Shown: positions 1 to 8,137, counted from the first letter of the stretch. The stretch is 64,000 nucleotides of DNA from an uncultured Oscillospiraceae bacterium (GCA_934572465.1 CAKTLG010000005.1:1-64000), one strand, 5' to 3'. The notes: generated by a model not told the origin, from the letters alone. Numbers and translations are program-made.

Positions 1-294
1 CATGCGCTCGCGCAGGCGCCGCTTGTCGAGCGTGCGGATCTGCTCGAGCAGCACCACGCTGTCGCGCGGCAGGCCGTGATCCGGCGCGGAGATGGCGATG
101 TGGGTGGGAAGCTTCGCCTTGTTGGTCTGCGAGGTGATCGCTGCGGCGATCACCGTGGGGCTGTAGCGGTTCCCCGTGTCGTTCTGCACGATCAGAACCG
201 GACGCACGCCGCCCTGCTCGCTTCCGACCACGGGCGAAAGATCGGCGTAATAAATATCGCCGCGTTTCACATTGATATCCACTTTGCTATTCAC
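1..294 (-). CDS. mazF: MazF/PemK-family endoribonuclease toxin (EndoA/NdoA-like), 3' end outside window
   Basis: The 98 visible codons encode the conserved MazF core: [20 protein letters not shown] near the start, RPVLIVQND, and [13 protein letters not shown]. This is very close to Bacillus NdoA, a sequence-specific mRNA interferase. The C-terminal end lies beyond position 1. I place the start at GTG 294; GTG 284 and GTG 270 are alternatives, and Bacillus NdoA would align its start near 270. It follows alr on the same strand, as ndoA does in Bacillus, but the CopG-type antitoxin gene that normally sits between them is absent: only 144 bp separate the two genes. The toxin family is certain; how it is controlled here is unknown. 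Confidence 0.9.
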   Translation of the reverse strand, partial: MNSKVDINVKRGDIYYADLSPVVGSEQGGVRPVLIVQNDTGNRYSPTVIAAAITSQTNKAKLPTHIAISAPDHGLPRDSVVLLEQIRTLDKRRLRERM

Positions 295-438
295 ACTCCG
301 TGCGGAAGAAGTACCGCCGCGCTGGCGCGGTGGTCACTGTCATTCTCCCACATGGGGACGGAATTTATACGGGAGCGTCCGATGTTTCCCGTTTCCCCGC
401 CCCCGCTTCATCCTATGCGCGCGGGGGCGGCGCGGTGC

Positions 439-1608
439 TCAGCCAAGGAGCTGGAGGTTATGGTCGACGCATTTTCCGCCGAGGTAGTAATAGCGCGGCA
501 CGCGCTTGCTCACGGCGCACAGAAGCTCATACGAGATCGTGCCGCAGAGCTTCGCGTCCGTCTCGCAGAGCATATGCTCGCCGAAGACCTCGACCTCGTC
601 GCCGGGCTTGAGCCCGGGCAGATCCGTCACGTCGATCATGCACATATCCATGCAGATGCGGCCGACCTGCTTTGCCTTGCCGCAGGGCGTGAGCACCTCC
701 AGCTTGTTCGACAGCGCGCGGAACAGGCCGTCGGCGTAGCCGATGGGCAGCACCGCGATGCGGCTGGGCCTTTCGGTGAAGAACGTCCGTCCGTAGCTGA
801 TGGAGGTATCGGGCGTAAAGTCCTTGATGGTGGCAACGGTGGTCTTGAGCGTCATGACGGGCTTCATGCCCATCCTTTCGGCAAGCTCGCCCGTGCCGTA
901 GAGGATGATGCCGCAGCGCACCATGTCCCACGCCCACTCGGGGTAGCTGGCGATGCCGCCGGCATTGCAGCAGTGGTGCAGGCGGAATTTGAAATCGCCC
1001 TGTGTCTCCACCGCGTCGATCATGCTCACGAAGCGCTCGTGCTGGAGCTTTGTGAACGCCACGCACTCCGGCGCGTCCTCGTCCGAAACGCAGAAGTGCG
1101 TGAACACGCCCTCCACGTCGAGCCCCGGCAGCTTGAGGATCTCTAAAATGCCGTGCAGGCTCGCGTCAAAGTGCGCCTCGTCGCACTGGAAGCCGAGGCG
1201 GCCCATGCCGGTGTCGAGCTTGATGTGGACCTTCATTTTCCGCCCCAGCTTCACCGCCGCGTCGGAAAACGCCTTGGCGATCTCGTAGCTCTGCACCGCC
1301 TGCGTCATGTCGTTTTTCAGAATGCGCCCGGCCTGATCGGCGGGCGTGAAGCCCAGCATCAGGATCGGCAGCGTGATGCCGTTTACGCGCAGCTCCTCGC
1401 ACTCGTCGAGGTTCGACACGGCGAGATAGCCCGCGCCGAGCTTTTCAAGGTGCTTTGCCACGCGCACCGCGCCGTGGCCGTAGGCGTCCGCCTTCACGAC
1501 GCCGAGGAGCTTCGCCTGCGGCCCCACCTGACGGCGGATGGTCTCAAAATTGTGTGTCAGATTATCAAGGCTGATCTCCGCCCATGTCCTCTTGAGCGTG
1601 CTTTCCAT
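439..1608 (-). CDS. alr: Alanine racemase
   Basis: The 389-residue PLP enzyme interconverts L- and D-alanine for peptidoglycan synthesis in the cytoplasm. The PLP lysine is K39 in VVKADAYGHG, the same position as in Geobacillus Alr. The catalytic tyrosine region is SYGRTFF, followed by LPIGYADG and GRICMDMCMIDVTD in the C-terminal beta domain. Length is normal for the family. ATG 1608 is the only start that gives the standard N-terminus. It lies 33 bp downstream of a lipoprotein gene and upstream of mazF, which is the conserved ydcC-alr-ndoA order of Bacillota, so the three are probably one transcript. Confidence 0.97.
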   Translation of the reverse strand: MESTLKRTWAEISLDNLTHNFETIRRQVGPQAKLLGVVKADAYGHGAVRVAKHLEKLGAGYLAVSNLDECEELRVNGITLPILMLGFTPADQAGRILKNDMTQAVQSYEIAKAFSDAAVKLGRKMKVHIKLDTGMGRLGFQCDEAHFDASLHGILEILKLPGLDVEGVFTHFCVSDEDAPECVAFTKLQHERFVSMIDAVETQGDFKFRLHHCCNAGGIASYPEWAWDMVRCGIILYGTGELAERMGMKPVMTLKTTVATIKDFTPDTSISYGRTFFTERPSRIAVLPIGYADGLFRALSNKLEVLTPCGKAKQVGRICMDMCMIDVTDLPGLKPGDEVEVFGEHMLCETDAKLCGTISYELLCAVSKRVPRYYYLGGKCVDHNLQLLG

Positions 1609-1641
1609 GATCGTTCCCGCTTTCTCGCTTAGTGTGACGCA

Positions 1642-2232
1642 TCATGCGTCCGGCGACAGTATATCACCAAAAATGAAATTCGTAAACTCCACCGCGGCAA
1701 TTATTTTCCCGTCCTGCGCAAGCTCGCCGTATACCGGTGCGCCGTCCGCGCCGAAATAGAGCGTGCAGCCGAGCGCTTCGCTTCCCGCCGCGGCCGAAAA
1801 ATCGACGCGCAGAGCATCGGCCCCGTCCAGCGTCTCGCTGCCGCAGCTGTCCAGATAGGCGCGCGGAAAGGCGTCCAGCAGCAGCGGCGCGGCGCTCAGC
1901 CCCGACACGCGCGGCGAGAGCGTCCCCGCGTCGAGGATCGTCCCGTCGTATTCGAGCGTCAGCGCATCGCCCGTCATCGCCGCCGCGACGCCGGCCAGTT
2001 CCTCCGGCTCCAAAACCTCCGCGCGCACGGTATCGCCGTCCTTCGTCAGATGCAGCGTGTAAACGAGCGTTTCGTCCTCGCGCGGCAGCGCCGCGCGCAC
2101 CTGCGTCTCATAGCCTGTGACGAGCGCGTACTGCTGCTGGAGCGCCGCGGCACGGTCCTGCGTTTCCCGCCCGCAGCCGGTGAGCAGGAGCAGCAGGAGC
2201 GGCAGGAGCAGCGGCAAAAAGATCCTTTTCAT
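1642..2232 (-). CDS. Lipoprotein, LolA/YdcC-like by context
   Basis: A 196-residue protein starting MKRIFLPLLL, with a leucine-rich signal peptide and a lipobox LLTGC giving a lipidated cysteine near residue 20. The mature part is a single soluble domain rich in beta-type segments, with no clear catalytic motif. I chose ATG 2232 because it gives a clean signal peptide; an upstream in-frame start at 2268 would add 12 polar residues. In Bacillus the lipoprotein directly upstream of alr is YdcC, a sporulation lipoprotein with a LolA-type fold. Position and size match, but the sequence resemblance I can see is weak, so the assignment rests mainly on gene order. Confidence 0.75.
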   Translation of the reverse strand: MKRIFLPLLLPLLLLLLTGCGRETQDRAAALQQQYALVTGYETQVRAALPREDETLVYTLHLTKDGDTVRAEVLEPEELAGVAAAMTGDALTLEYDGTILDAGTLSPRVSGLSAAPLLLDAFPRAYLDSCGSETLDGADALRVDFSAAAGSEALGCTLYFGADGAPVYGELAQDGKIIAAVEFTNFIFGDILSPDA

Positions 2233-2298
2233 CTTCCGTCCCCCCTTCGTTCCGCTATTCTTATGCATGGGAGGGGGGCGCTATGTCCCCACGCATGG

Positions 2299-2330
2299 AA
2301 AAAGGGGCGGGCTCCAATGGAGCCCGCCCC
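2299..2330 (-). terminator. Rho-independent terminator after the 2343-3116 membrane protein gene
   Basis: A perfect 12-bp stem (GGGGCGGGCTCC at 2304-2315 with its complement at 2319-2330) and a 3-nt loop. On the minus strand it is followed by five T residues. Confidence 0.9.
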
Positions 2331-2342
2331 CTGAAGGATCGG

Positions 2343-3116
2343 TCACATCATTTTGATCGTGTAGTACACCGCGAGCAGGAACGTGCCGATCGCCAGCGCC
2401 CAGAGCGCGTAGTAGGCGATGGCCGATACCAGAAGCGCCGCAATGATCACAGCCGCGCATACCGCCAGCACCGCGTAAATGAGCCGGTAGTCCGCGCCGG
2501 AGGAGACGATGCGAAGGCCGCCGAGCTTTTCGAGCCGCCCGTCGCTTTTCTGCGCCTTCCATACGGCGATGATGAGCGCCAGCACGACGCACGCGGCGAA
2601 GACGCAGCAGCCGATGACGATGCCGCCCCATTCCTCGGTGCCGCCGCTGTGATGGATGAAGTACATCGACATCAGCGCGGCCGTCAGCGCCAGCGCCTGC
2701 ACGGAAAACTCGCGCGGGTAGAGCAGGAACACGATGCCCAGCAGCATCGCCACAGGGACGAGCACGCACATGATCTTCGTGCCCTGGGGATAGATGGCGA
2801 GCATCAGGCGGGAGGAGACGGCGAAGAAAACGCCTGCGCACAAAAGCCACGGCGCTGCGGGCGCACAGCGCGGCCGCGACCTGCGCGTGAACCAGAACAC
2901 GAGCCCCGCGCCGACGAGCGCGCAGCCGACGTAGGACATGACCGTGAGCACGGTCACCATCGTCAGCATCTGATTGACTGAGCCCTTGACATAATAGTTG
3001 TTGACCATCAGCAGGTAAAATTCCGCCACGATGCCCGCCGTCAGCAGGAGCATCGCGCGGTTGACGTTATGATCGCTCTTATTCATGCGCTCCGTGCGCT
3101 TTGTGTTCTTTGCCAT
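2343..3116 (-). CDS. Polytopic membrane protein of unknown function
   Basis: A 257-residue protein with a charged N-terminus (about 18 residues), then roughly seven hydrophobic segments, a short basic RRSRPRC loop near residue 80 and a hydrophilic loop with KAQKSDGRLEKLGG near residue 190. I recognise no family motif. It is transcribed alone, from a TTGCAA-N17-TATTAT promoter upstream to a strong terminator at 2299-2330, and is divergent from dut. It is likely a cytoplasmic-membrane protein; no function can be assigned. Confidence 0.8.
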   Translation of the reverse strand: MAKNTKRTERMNKSDHNVNRAMLLLTAGIVAEFYLLMVNNYYVKGSVNQMLTMVTVLTVMSYVGCALVGAGLVFWFTRRSRPRCAPAAPWLLCAGVFFAVSSRLMLAIYPQGTKIMCVLVPVAMLLGIVFLLYPREFSVQALALTAALMSMYFIHHSGGTEEWGGIVIGCCVFAACVVLALIIAVWKAQKSDGRLEKLGGLRIVSSGADYRLIYAVLAVCAAVIIAALLVSAIAYYALWALAIGTFLLAVYYTIKMM

Positions 3117-3185
3117 CTATCCGAGCCTCCAAAAAGGTGATCGTTTTGTCATCGCCCGTCGAGGGCGGAAACATTACATCATAGT

Positions 3186-3214
3186 ATAATAGCAGAAGTG
3201 CGGACGTTTTGCAA
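3186..3214 (-). promoter_or_regulatory. Promoter of the 2343-3116 membrane protein gene
   Basis: Minus-strand -35 TTGCAA (3214-3209) and -10 TATTAT (3191-3186) separated by 17 bp. Confidence 0.7.
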
Positions 3215-3260
3215 GGGAAAATTCTCGCTCTCGTGCCAAAGCGCGCCAGAGCGGCCGCGC

Positions 3261-3289
3261 TTGCTTTTGCGCCGCGCGCGCCGTATAAT
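3261..3289 (+). promoter_or_regulatory. Promoter of dut
   Basis: -35 TTGCTT (3261-3266) and -10 TATAAT (3284-3289) separated by 17 bp. The dut start is 31 bp beyond the -10. Confidence 0.75.
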
Positions 3290-3320
3290 GGGGAGCATCT
3301 ATCAGAAGGAGGCTTTCCCC

Positions 3321-3764
3321 ATGGCCATGGTACAGATCAAAAAGCTCCGCGCGGACGCGTTTATTCCCACGCGCGGCTCGGAATTTGCCGCGGGCTACGA
3401 CCTGCGCGCCTGCCTCGACGGCGACGAGACCGTCATCATCCCCCCGCGCCATACCGTGATGCTCCATACGGGGCTTTCCGTCGCGCTGCCGGAGGGAACG
3501 TTCGGCGCGGTGTTCGCGCGCAGCGGACTTGCCGCGAAGCAGGGGCTTCGTCCGGCAAACTGCGTGGGCGTGATCGACAGCGACTACCGCGGCGAGTGCA
3601 TGGTCGCGCTGTACAACGACAGCGGCGAGGAGCGCACCGTGCGCCACGGCGACCGCGTGGCCCAGCTCATCCTGCTGCCGTTCCTGCCGATGGAATTCGA
3701 GGAGACCGACACGCTCCCCGATACCGCGCGCGGCGCGGGCGGTTTCGGCAGCACGGGGCGCTGA
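3321..3764 (+). CDS. dut: dUTP diphosphatase
   Basis: The 147-residue trimeric dUTPase hydrolyses dUTP to dUMP and pyrophosphate, protecting DNA from uracil and feeding dTMP synthesis. The five family motifs are visible: AGYDLRA (motif 1), ARSGLAAKQGL (motif 2), GVIDSDYRGE (motif 3, with the catalytic Asp), GDRVAQLIL (motif 4) and a C-terminal RGAGGFGSTGR arm (motif 5). ATG 3321 is preceded by AAGGAGG at 3306-3312. The in-frame ATG further upstream has no ribosome binding site. Confidence 0.97.
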   Translation: MAMVQIKKLRADAFIPTRGSEFAAGYDLRACLDGDETVIIPPRHTVMLHTGLSVALPEGTFGAVFARSGLAAKQGLRPANCVGVIDSDYRGECMVALYNDSGEERTVRHGDRVAQLILLPFLPMEFEETDTLPDTARGAGGFGSTGR

Positions 3765-3768
3765 GCGC

Positions 3769-4503
3769 CTACAGCACGAACGCGCCGTCGACCGCGAGCA
3801 CCTGCCCCGTGACGAACGAGGCCCTGTCGGACGCGAGGTACGAGATCGCCGCGGCTACGTCCTCGGGCGTGCCGAGGCGGCCGAGCGGCGTCTCGGCCGC
3901 AAGATCGCGGAGCGTTTCCTCGCCCAGCACCCTGACCATATCGGTGTCGATGACGCCGGGGGCGACGCAGTTGACGCGGATGCCGCTGGGGGCGAGCTCC
4001 ATCGCAAGCGAGCGCGTCAGCCCGATGAGCGCGTGCTTCGTGCAGGAGTAGACCACCTCGCACGACGCGCCGTGCTGGCCCCAGATGGACGAGACGTTCA
4101 CGATGCAGCCGCGCTTTTCGTGCAGCATATGCGGCAGCACCGCCTGAATGGCGTTGCGCGCGCCGCAGAGGTTCACGCCGAAGTAGCGGTCCCACAGCTC
4201 GTCCGTCACGTCCTGAAAGAGCGCCTGTCCCGCAACGCCCGCGTTGTTCACGAGCAGTGTGACGGGCCCCAGCTCTTGCGTGCACCGCTCGACCATTGCG
4301 ACCACCTCGCCGCGCTTCGATACGTCCGCCTGCACGGCGATCGCCTCGCAGCCCTCGCCGCGCAGGAGCGAAACGAGCTCGTCCGCCTTGTCTCTGCGTT
4401 CGTAGTAGTTGACGCACACGGCATAGCCGTCGTGCGCGAGCTGGTATGCGGCCGCGCGGCCGATGCCGCGCGACGCGCCGGTGATGAGCGCGACTTTTTT
4501 CAT
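3769..4503 (-). CDS. SDR-family NAD(P)-dependent oxidoreductase (FabG-like)
   Basis: A 244-residue short-chain dehydrogenase/reductase. The nucleotide-binding motif TGASRGIG is at residues 8-15, LVNNAGVAG is near residue 85, the catalytic Ser is in NVSSIWG, and the Tyr/Lys pair is in VYSCTKHALIG near residue 150. The C-terminus SFVTGQVLAVDGAFVL is typical of FabG-type enzymes. A fatty-acid synthesis role is not implied: no fab or acp genes are adjacent, so the substrate is open. ATG 4503 has GGAGGAG six bases upstream. The gene is convergent with dut and ends 4 bp after its stop. Confidence 0.92.
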   Translation of the reverse strand: MKKVALITGASRGIGRAAAYQLAHDGYAVCVNYYERRDKADELVSLLRGEGCEAIAVQADVSKRGEVVAMVERCTQELGPVTLLVNNAGVAGQALFQDVTDELWDRYFGVNLCGARNAIQAVLPHMLHEKRGCIVNVSSIWGQHGASCEVVYSCTKHALIGLTRSLAMELAPSGIRVNCVAPGVIDTDMVRVLGEETLRDLAAETPLGRLGTPEDVAAAISYLASDRASFVTGQVLAVDGAFVL

Positions 4504-4537
4504 GGTGCTCCTCCGTGCTTTCTTTTTCAACGCCGCT

Positions 4538-4566
4538 ATTATATGGGACTGCAGGGGAAAATGCAA
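4538..4566 (-). promoter_or_regulatory. Promoter of the SDR gene
   Basis: Minus-strand TTGCAT (4566-4561), 17-bp spacer, TATAAT (4543-4538). Confidence 0.75.
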
Positions 4567-4616
4567 GCGGCATCGCTTTCCAACCGCTGTTCGACCCCGC
4601 TTCGCGCGGCGGTTGA

Positions 4617-4645
4617 TTGACTTTCCCGCGCGTTCATCGTATGAT
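4617..4645 (+). promoter_or_regulatory. Promoter of the 4699-5205 gene
   Basis: TTGACT (4617-4622), 17-bp spacer, TATGAT (4640-4645). Confidence 0.65.
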
Positions 4646-4698
4646 GTGCTTACCGCGCGGGACGCGCGCGGCGAATGAAGAAACGAGGTATCTTTTCC

Positions 4699-5205
4699 AT
4701 GGCAAAGCTTTATGACGCCGTCGACCGGCACAAAGGGGAGCGCCGCGAGCGCGGCGGCTCGCTGCGCGCGCCGCTGCTCATCGCGCTGGCGCTGCTGATC
4801 GTTGCGGCCTTTCCCGTCGTTTCCGCCGTGCGCGGCGAGCACCGCTTCCAGCGCTACATGTCGGCGCTGACGGAGAGCGACCTCTACGCCCGCGAGAACG
4901 GATCTCTTACCGCTGCGCTCGGCGGGGAGGAGCACCTGCTCGACAGCGACGCGCTCGGGCGCATCTACGGGGTGATCTTTGCCGCCGGAAAGGGGAACGC
5001 CGTGCGCGAAACGCCGGAGGAGGCCGGCCTGCTCCTGACGTTCGGCGACGGCAGCACGCTCGAGCTGTGGTACCGCGACGTACAGGGCGCGCGGCTCTAC
5101 CGCGACGGCTCGCTCCTGCGCTATACCGACGCGCATGGGTGGCGCTATCAGTATGAGACGAAGCTCGTGCGCTACTCGCATGTGAAGCAATACGCAGGCT
5201 GGTGA
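4699..5205 (+). CDS. Single-pass membrane protein of unknown function
   Basis: A 168-residue protein with a cytoplasmic basic N-terminus (MAKLYDAVDRHKGERRERGG), one transmembrane segment at about residues 24-44 and an extracytoplasmic domain of about 120 residues rich in Tyr, Arg and Glu. I recognise no family. ATG 4699 is preceded by ACGAGGT with normal spacing; ATG 4675 lacks any ribosome binding site. It has its own promoter and a terminator directly after the stop. It may be an anchored cell-surface protein. Confidence 0.75.
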   Translation: MAKLYDAVDRHKGERRERGGSLRAPLLIALALLIVAAFPVVSAVRGEHRFQRYMSALTESDLYARENGSLTAALGGEEHLLDSDALGRIYGVIFAAGKGNAVRETPEEAGLLLTFGDGSTLELWYRDVQGARLYRDGSLLRYTDAHGWRYQYETKLVRYSHVKQYAGW

Positions 5206-5214
5206 CAGCGGCAG

Positions 5215-5237
5215 GAGGGGCGCAGGCCCCTCTTTTT
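5215..5237 (+). terminator. Terminator after the 4699-5205 gene
   Basis: GAGGGGC / GCCCCTC stem with a 4-nt loop, followed by a T run. Confidence 0.85.
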
Positions 5238-5331
5238 CTGCCGTCTTATGATTTTTTTAAAGCGAGCGCGGGGAACTTTTTCCTGCCGGCTGCGTCTATA
5301 CTCCGTAGTGAGAGAAAGGAGACGAGACGTC

Positions 5332-6117
5332 TTGAAGAGAAAAAAGCTGCTGTGCGCCGCGGCGTTGACGCTGCTGCTGGCGCTGACCGGCGCGCTGCTG
5401 TGGAGCATCCACGACGCCAAGGGGCGCTTCACGGTGCTTGAATATCACGATTTTACCGACGATCCAGCCAAGACGACCGACTACACCATGACCACGGACG
5501 CGCTGCGGCGCGATCTCGACTGGCTGCGCGGCAAGGGCTATGTCACGATCCTTCCGCGCGAGCTGGCCGCCGGCCGGTGCGACGACGGGAGCCCGCTGCC
5601 GGAAAAGGCGGTGATGCTGACCTTTGACGACGGCTATGCGAGCAACTATACGCTCGCCTTCCCAATTTTGCAGGAGTACGGCGCGAAGGCGGCGGTCTCA
5701 CTCATCACCGCGCGCATCGACGCGGGAAAGTCCGGTTTTCTCAGCTGGGAGCAGTGCCGCGAGATGGCCGCGAGCGGCCTTATCGAGTTCGCCTCCCACA
5801 CGAACGACCTCCACATCAGCGACGAGGTGCTTGGCATCAACCGCATGGACGGCGAGACGGAGGGGGAGTACGCTGCGCGCGTGTTCCCTGACCTTGAAAC
5901 GAGCGTTGCGCGCATCGAGGCCGAGACGGGGCAGTGCGTCACGACCTTTACCTATCCCCTCGGCGATATGGAGGAATGGGCCGAGCCATTCCTGCGTGAG
6001 CATTTTGCCGTTACGCTCTCCGGCATCTATGGCCGCGCGCACTACGGCGACTCGCTCTATCATCTGCCGCGCTGCAACGTGAGCGACGCGCACGCCGCGC
6101 GCGAGTATGTGCGCTGA
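5332..6117 (+). CDS. Polysaccharide deacetylase (NodB homology), membrane-anchored
   Basis: A 261-residue carbohydrate esterase family 4 protein. An uncleaved-looking signal anchor spans residues 1-25. The metal-binding motif LTFDDGY lies near residue 97, and SHTNDLH, the H(S/T)xxxH zinc ligand motif, near residue 155. Such enzymes remove acetyl groups from cell-wall N-acetylglucosamine or related glycans outside the membrane. I chose TTG 5332 because AAGGAGA lies 9 bp upstream and it gives the charged-then-hydrophobic leader. An upstream reading-frame extension would cross the likely promoter region. The exact substrate cannot be told. Confidence 0.9.
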   Translation: MKRKKLLCAAALTLLLALTGALLWSIHDAKGRFTVLEYHDFTDDPAKTTDYTMTTDALRRDLDWLRGKGYVTILPRELAAGRCDDGSPLPEKAVMLTFDDGYASNYTLAFPILQEYGAKAAVSLITARIDAGKSGFLSWEQCREMAASGLIEFASHTNDLHISDEVLGINRMDGETEGEYAARVFPDLETSVARIEAETGQCVTTFTYPLGDMEEWAEPFLREHFAVTLSGIYGRAHYGDSLYHLPRCNVSDAHAAREYVR

Positions 6118-6166
6118 GCCTGATGGAGCGCGCGCCCGCCGCACTGTCCGCGAACGACCCCGCGCG

Positions 6167-6259
6167 GCGCATTTGTGCCGTGCAGGCGTTTTGCGCAGCA
6201 AAACCCTGGCACGGGCGGGATTCGTTCCCGCCTGTGCTTTCAAATGTTTCGCGGGTTCC
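6167..6259. repeat. 93-bp intergenic hairpin element, copy 1
   Basis: First copy of an imperfect direct repeat also found at 6380-6472. It holds two nested inverted repeats: GTTTTGC-GCA-GCAAAAC and GGCGGGA-TTCGT-TCCCGCC. A third related hairpin (GGCGGAA-TTTAC-TTCCGCC) lies between the copies at about 6309-6327. There is no convincing ORF. Confidence 0.85.
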
Positions 6260-6379
6260 CCGCGCGAAGCCGCGCGTCAATTCGCAGTGCAGCGAAGAAT
6301 TGTTATAGGCGGAATTTACTTCCGCCGTTAAATAATTTGAATCAAGCCGAGACGCGCTCCGCCGCGTCGGGGCCATTCG

Positions 6380-6472
6380 GCGCGTTTGCGCCGTGCAAGC
6401 GTTTTGCGCAGCAAAACCTTGGCGCAGGCGGGATTCATTCCCGCCTGTGCTTTCAAATATTCCACGGATTCC
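6380..6472. repeat. 93-bp intergenic hairpin element, copy 2
   Basis: Second copy of the 6167-6259 element, same length, differing at scattered positions, with both hairpins kept. Loop change TTCGT to TTCAT and compensating differences suggest the stems matter. Confidence 0.85.
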
Positions 6473-6511
6473 AAAAAAGAGAGACACACCTATGGTGTGT
6501 CTCTCTTTTTT
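6473..6511 (-). terminator. Terminator of the tRNA-Gly gene (bidirectional shape)
   Basis: A perfect 18-bp inverted repeat (AAAAAAGAGAGACACACC and its complement) around a 3-nt loop, A-rich on one flank and T-rich on the other. It abuts the CCA end of the tRNA. Confidence 0.9.
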
Positions 6512-6584
6512 GGAGCAGGGTACGGGAGTCGAACCCGCCTTAACGGCTTGGGAAGCCGCTGTAATACCGATATACCAACCCTGC
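6511..6584 (-). tRNA. tRNA-Gly (anticodon CCC)
   Basis: The 74-nt minus-strand gene folds as a cloverleaf. The acceptor is GCAGGGT paired with ACCCTGC. The anticodon stem is GCGGC/GCCGT with loop TTCCCAA, so the anticodon is CCC and reads GGG. The T arm contains GGGTTCGACTCCC. The 3' CCA is encoded. Confidence 0.95.
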
Positions 6585-6690
6585 GAACATGAGAAGTATA
6601 TCATATCTTTCGTGTCATTTCAAGGCGAAATATTCATGTCTGCCAAAATCTTTTCATATCCTTGTGCCAGACGAGGAAAGGAGCCTTTGT

Positions 6691-7824
6691 ATGAAACGAT
6701 CTCTGCCGCTCTTTTTGCTGCTGTGCCTGCTTTTGAGCGTTCCCGCGCGCGCCGCGGAGCTGACTCTCGACGCGCCCTCTGCGCTGCTCATGGAAAAGGC
6801 GACCGGCACGGTGCTTTACGCCAAGGATGAGCACACGCCGCGCGAGCCCGCGAGCGTGACGAAGGTGATGACGCTGCTGCTCACGATGGAGGCCGTCGAC
6901 TCCGGCGCGCTTTCGTATGACGATCTGGTCACGGGCAGCACGCACGCGTCCTCCATGGGCGGCAGCCAGATCTGGCTCAAAGAGGGCGAGCAGATGCGCG
7001 TGGAGGAGCTTATCAAGGCCGTGTGCGTCGTATCGGGCAACGATGCGGCCGTCGCGCTCGGCGAGCATCTTGCCGGCAGCGAGGAGGCCTTTGTCGCGCG
7101 TATGAACGAGCGGGCGCAGGAGCTGGGGATGAACGACACCCACTTTGTCAACTGCACGGGACTGCCCGCGAGCGGCCACGTGACCTCCGCCTACGACATC
7201 GCGCTCATGTCGCGCGAGCTTATCCTGAACCACCCTGACATCCGCCGCTTTACGACGATCTGGATGGACTCGCTGCGGAACGGAGCGTCCATGCTCGTCA
7301 ACACCAACAAGCTCGTGCGCTTTTACGATGGCGCGACGGGGCTGAAGACCGGCTCGACGAGCACGGCGAAGTACTGTATCAGCGCCACGGCGGAGCGGGA
7401 CGGCATGGAGCTGATCGCCGTGGTGCTCGGCGGCAGCACGAGCGACGCCCGCTTTTCCGACGCCAAGGCCATGCTGAACTACGGCTTTGCCAACTATGCG
7501 CTCGTGAACGTTGCGCCCGAAGCGCCGCTGCCCGCCGTGCCCGTGACGCTCGGTACGCAGAAGACCGTGCAGCCCGTTTTGACGCAGGACAACGCGCTGC
7601 TGCTGGAAAAGCCGCGTGCCAGCGGCCTTACGCAGTCCGTTGTGCTGCCGGAGAGCGTCGGCGCGCCGGTGGATGAGGGAGAGCCTGTCGGCACGCTGGA
7701 GATCTTCGACGCCGCCGGCGTGTCCGTTGCGTCGCTGCCGCTGCTGGCGGGGGAGAGCGTCGCGCGCGTGACGTGGGGGCAGCTGTTCCTCCGGCTGCTG
7801 GGCGCGGCGTTCTGCGCGGCGTAG
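6691..7824 (+). CDS. dacF: D-alanyl-D-alanine carboxypeptidase (penicillin-binding protein, DacF type)
   Basis: A 377-residue secreted S11 peptidase that trims the terminal D-Ala from peptidoglycan stem peptides. A signal peptide covers residues 1-21 (cut after ARA). The three active-site motifs are SVTK (S55, K58), SGN (S115-N117) and KTG (K219). A C-terminal beta domain follows from about residue 270 and ends in a weakly hydrophobic stretch that could act as a membrane anchor. GAAAGGAG precedes ATG 6691. Bacterial DacF proteins of this type are often sporulation-linked, but nothing in the sequence here proves that. Confidence 0.95.
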   Translation: MKRSLPLFLLLCLLLSVPARAAELTLDAPSALLMEKATGTVLYAKDEHTPREPASVTKVMTLLLTMEAVDSGALSYDDLVTGSTHASSMGGSQIWLKEGEQMRVEELIKAVCVVSGNDAAVALGEHLAGSEEAFVARMNERAQELGMNDTHFVNCTGLPASGHVTSAYDIALMSRELILNHPDIRRFTTIWMDSLRNGASMLVNTNKLVRFYDGATGLKTGSTSTAKYCISATAERDGMELIAVVLGGSTSDARFSDAKAMLNYGFANYALVNVAPEAPLPAVPVTLGTQKTVQPVLTQDNALLLEKPRASGLTQSVVLPESVGAPVDEGEPVGTLEIFDAAGVSVASLPLLAGESVARVTWGQLFLRLLGAAFCAA

Positions 7825-7843
7825 GGCCTCTCCCTTTTTCACA

Positions 7844-7869
7844 AAACGGGCGCGCCGGCGCGCCCGTTT
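7844..7869 (+). terminator. Hairpin after the carboxypeptidase gene
   Basis: AAACGGGCGCGCC and its exact complement are adjacent (26-bp palindrome). The trailing T-tract is short (TTTGCG), so termination strength is uncertain. Confidence 0.55.
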
Positions 7870-7923
7870 GCGATAATTTCGCATAAAGTTTCTCAAAAAT
7901 ATCCAAAAGATCTCATTTTGCGC

Positions 7924-7951
7924 TTGACAGACGCGGAAAATGATGTATACT
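7924..7951 (+). promoter_or_regulatory. Promoter of the lysine riboswitch transcript
   Basis: TTGACA (7924-7929), 16-bp spacer, TATACT (7946-7951). It lies about 17 bp before the aptamer. Confidence 0.8.
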
Positions 7952-7968
7952 GCAAACAATTTCATAAG

Positions 7969-8137
7969 TCTTGATAGAGGCGCGGCTGACAAAAGTAGCT
8001 CTCAGCAAACGGCAGGAGACCGGAGAGCGAAAGGGGACGCCGCCGAAGGGTTTATCAGCTCCCCTGGCTGATAAATGCCTGGGCCGTCGGGGAATACCCG
8101 CCGGACTGTCGTCCGCAAGGACGGAGTGCTGTCATGA
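7969..8137 (+). ncRNA. Lysine riboswitch (L box) aptamer
   Basis: Conserved L-box blocks are recognisable in order: GATAGAGGCGCG at the start, AGTAGC, GCGAAAGGGGACGCCGCCGAAG, the CTGGCTGATAAATGCCTGGCC-type region, and GGACTGTC. The closing P1 helix pairs TCTTGATAG (7969-7977) with CTGTCATGA (8129-8137), with one mismatch and one G-T pair. A rho-independent terminator follows 55 nt later, so control is by transcription termination when lysine is bound. It governs the NhaC-family transporter gene downstream. Confidence 0.92.

Noticed and set aside
3769..5190. A 473-residue upstream extension of the SDR protein
   Set aside because: The extension runs through the divergent promoter region and another gene in antisense; MKKVALITGASRGIG at 4503 with a strong site is the true start.
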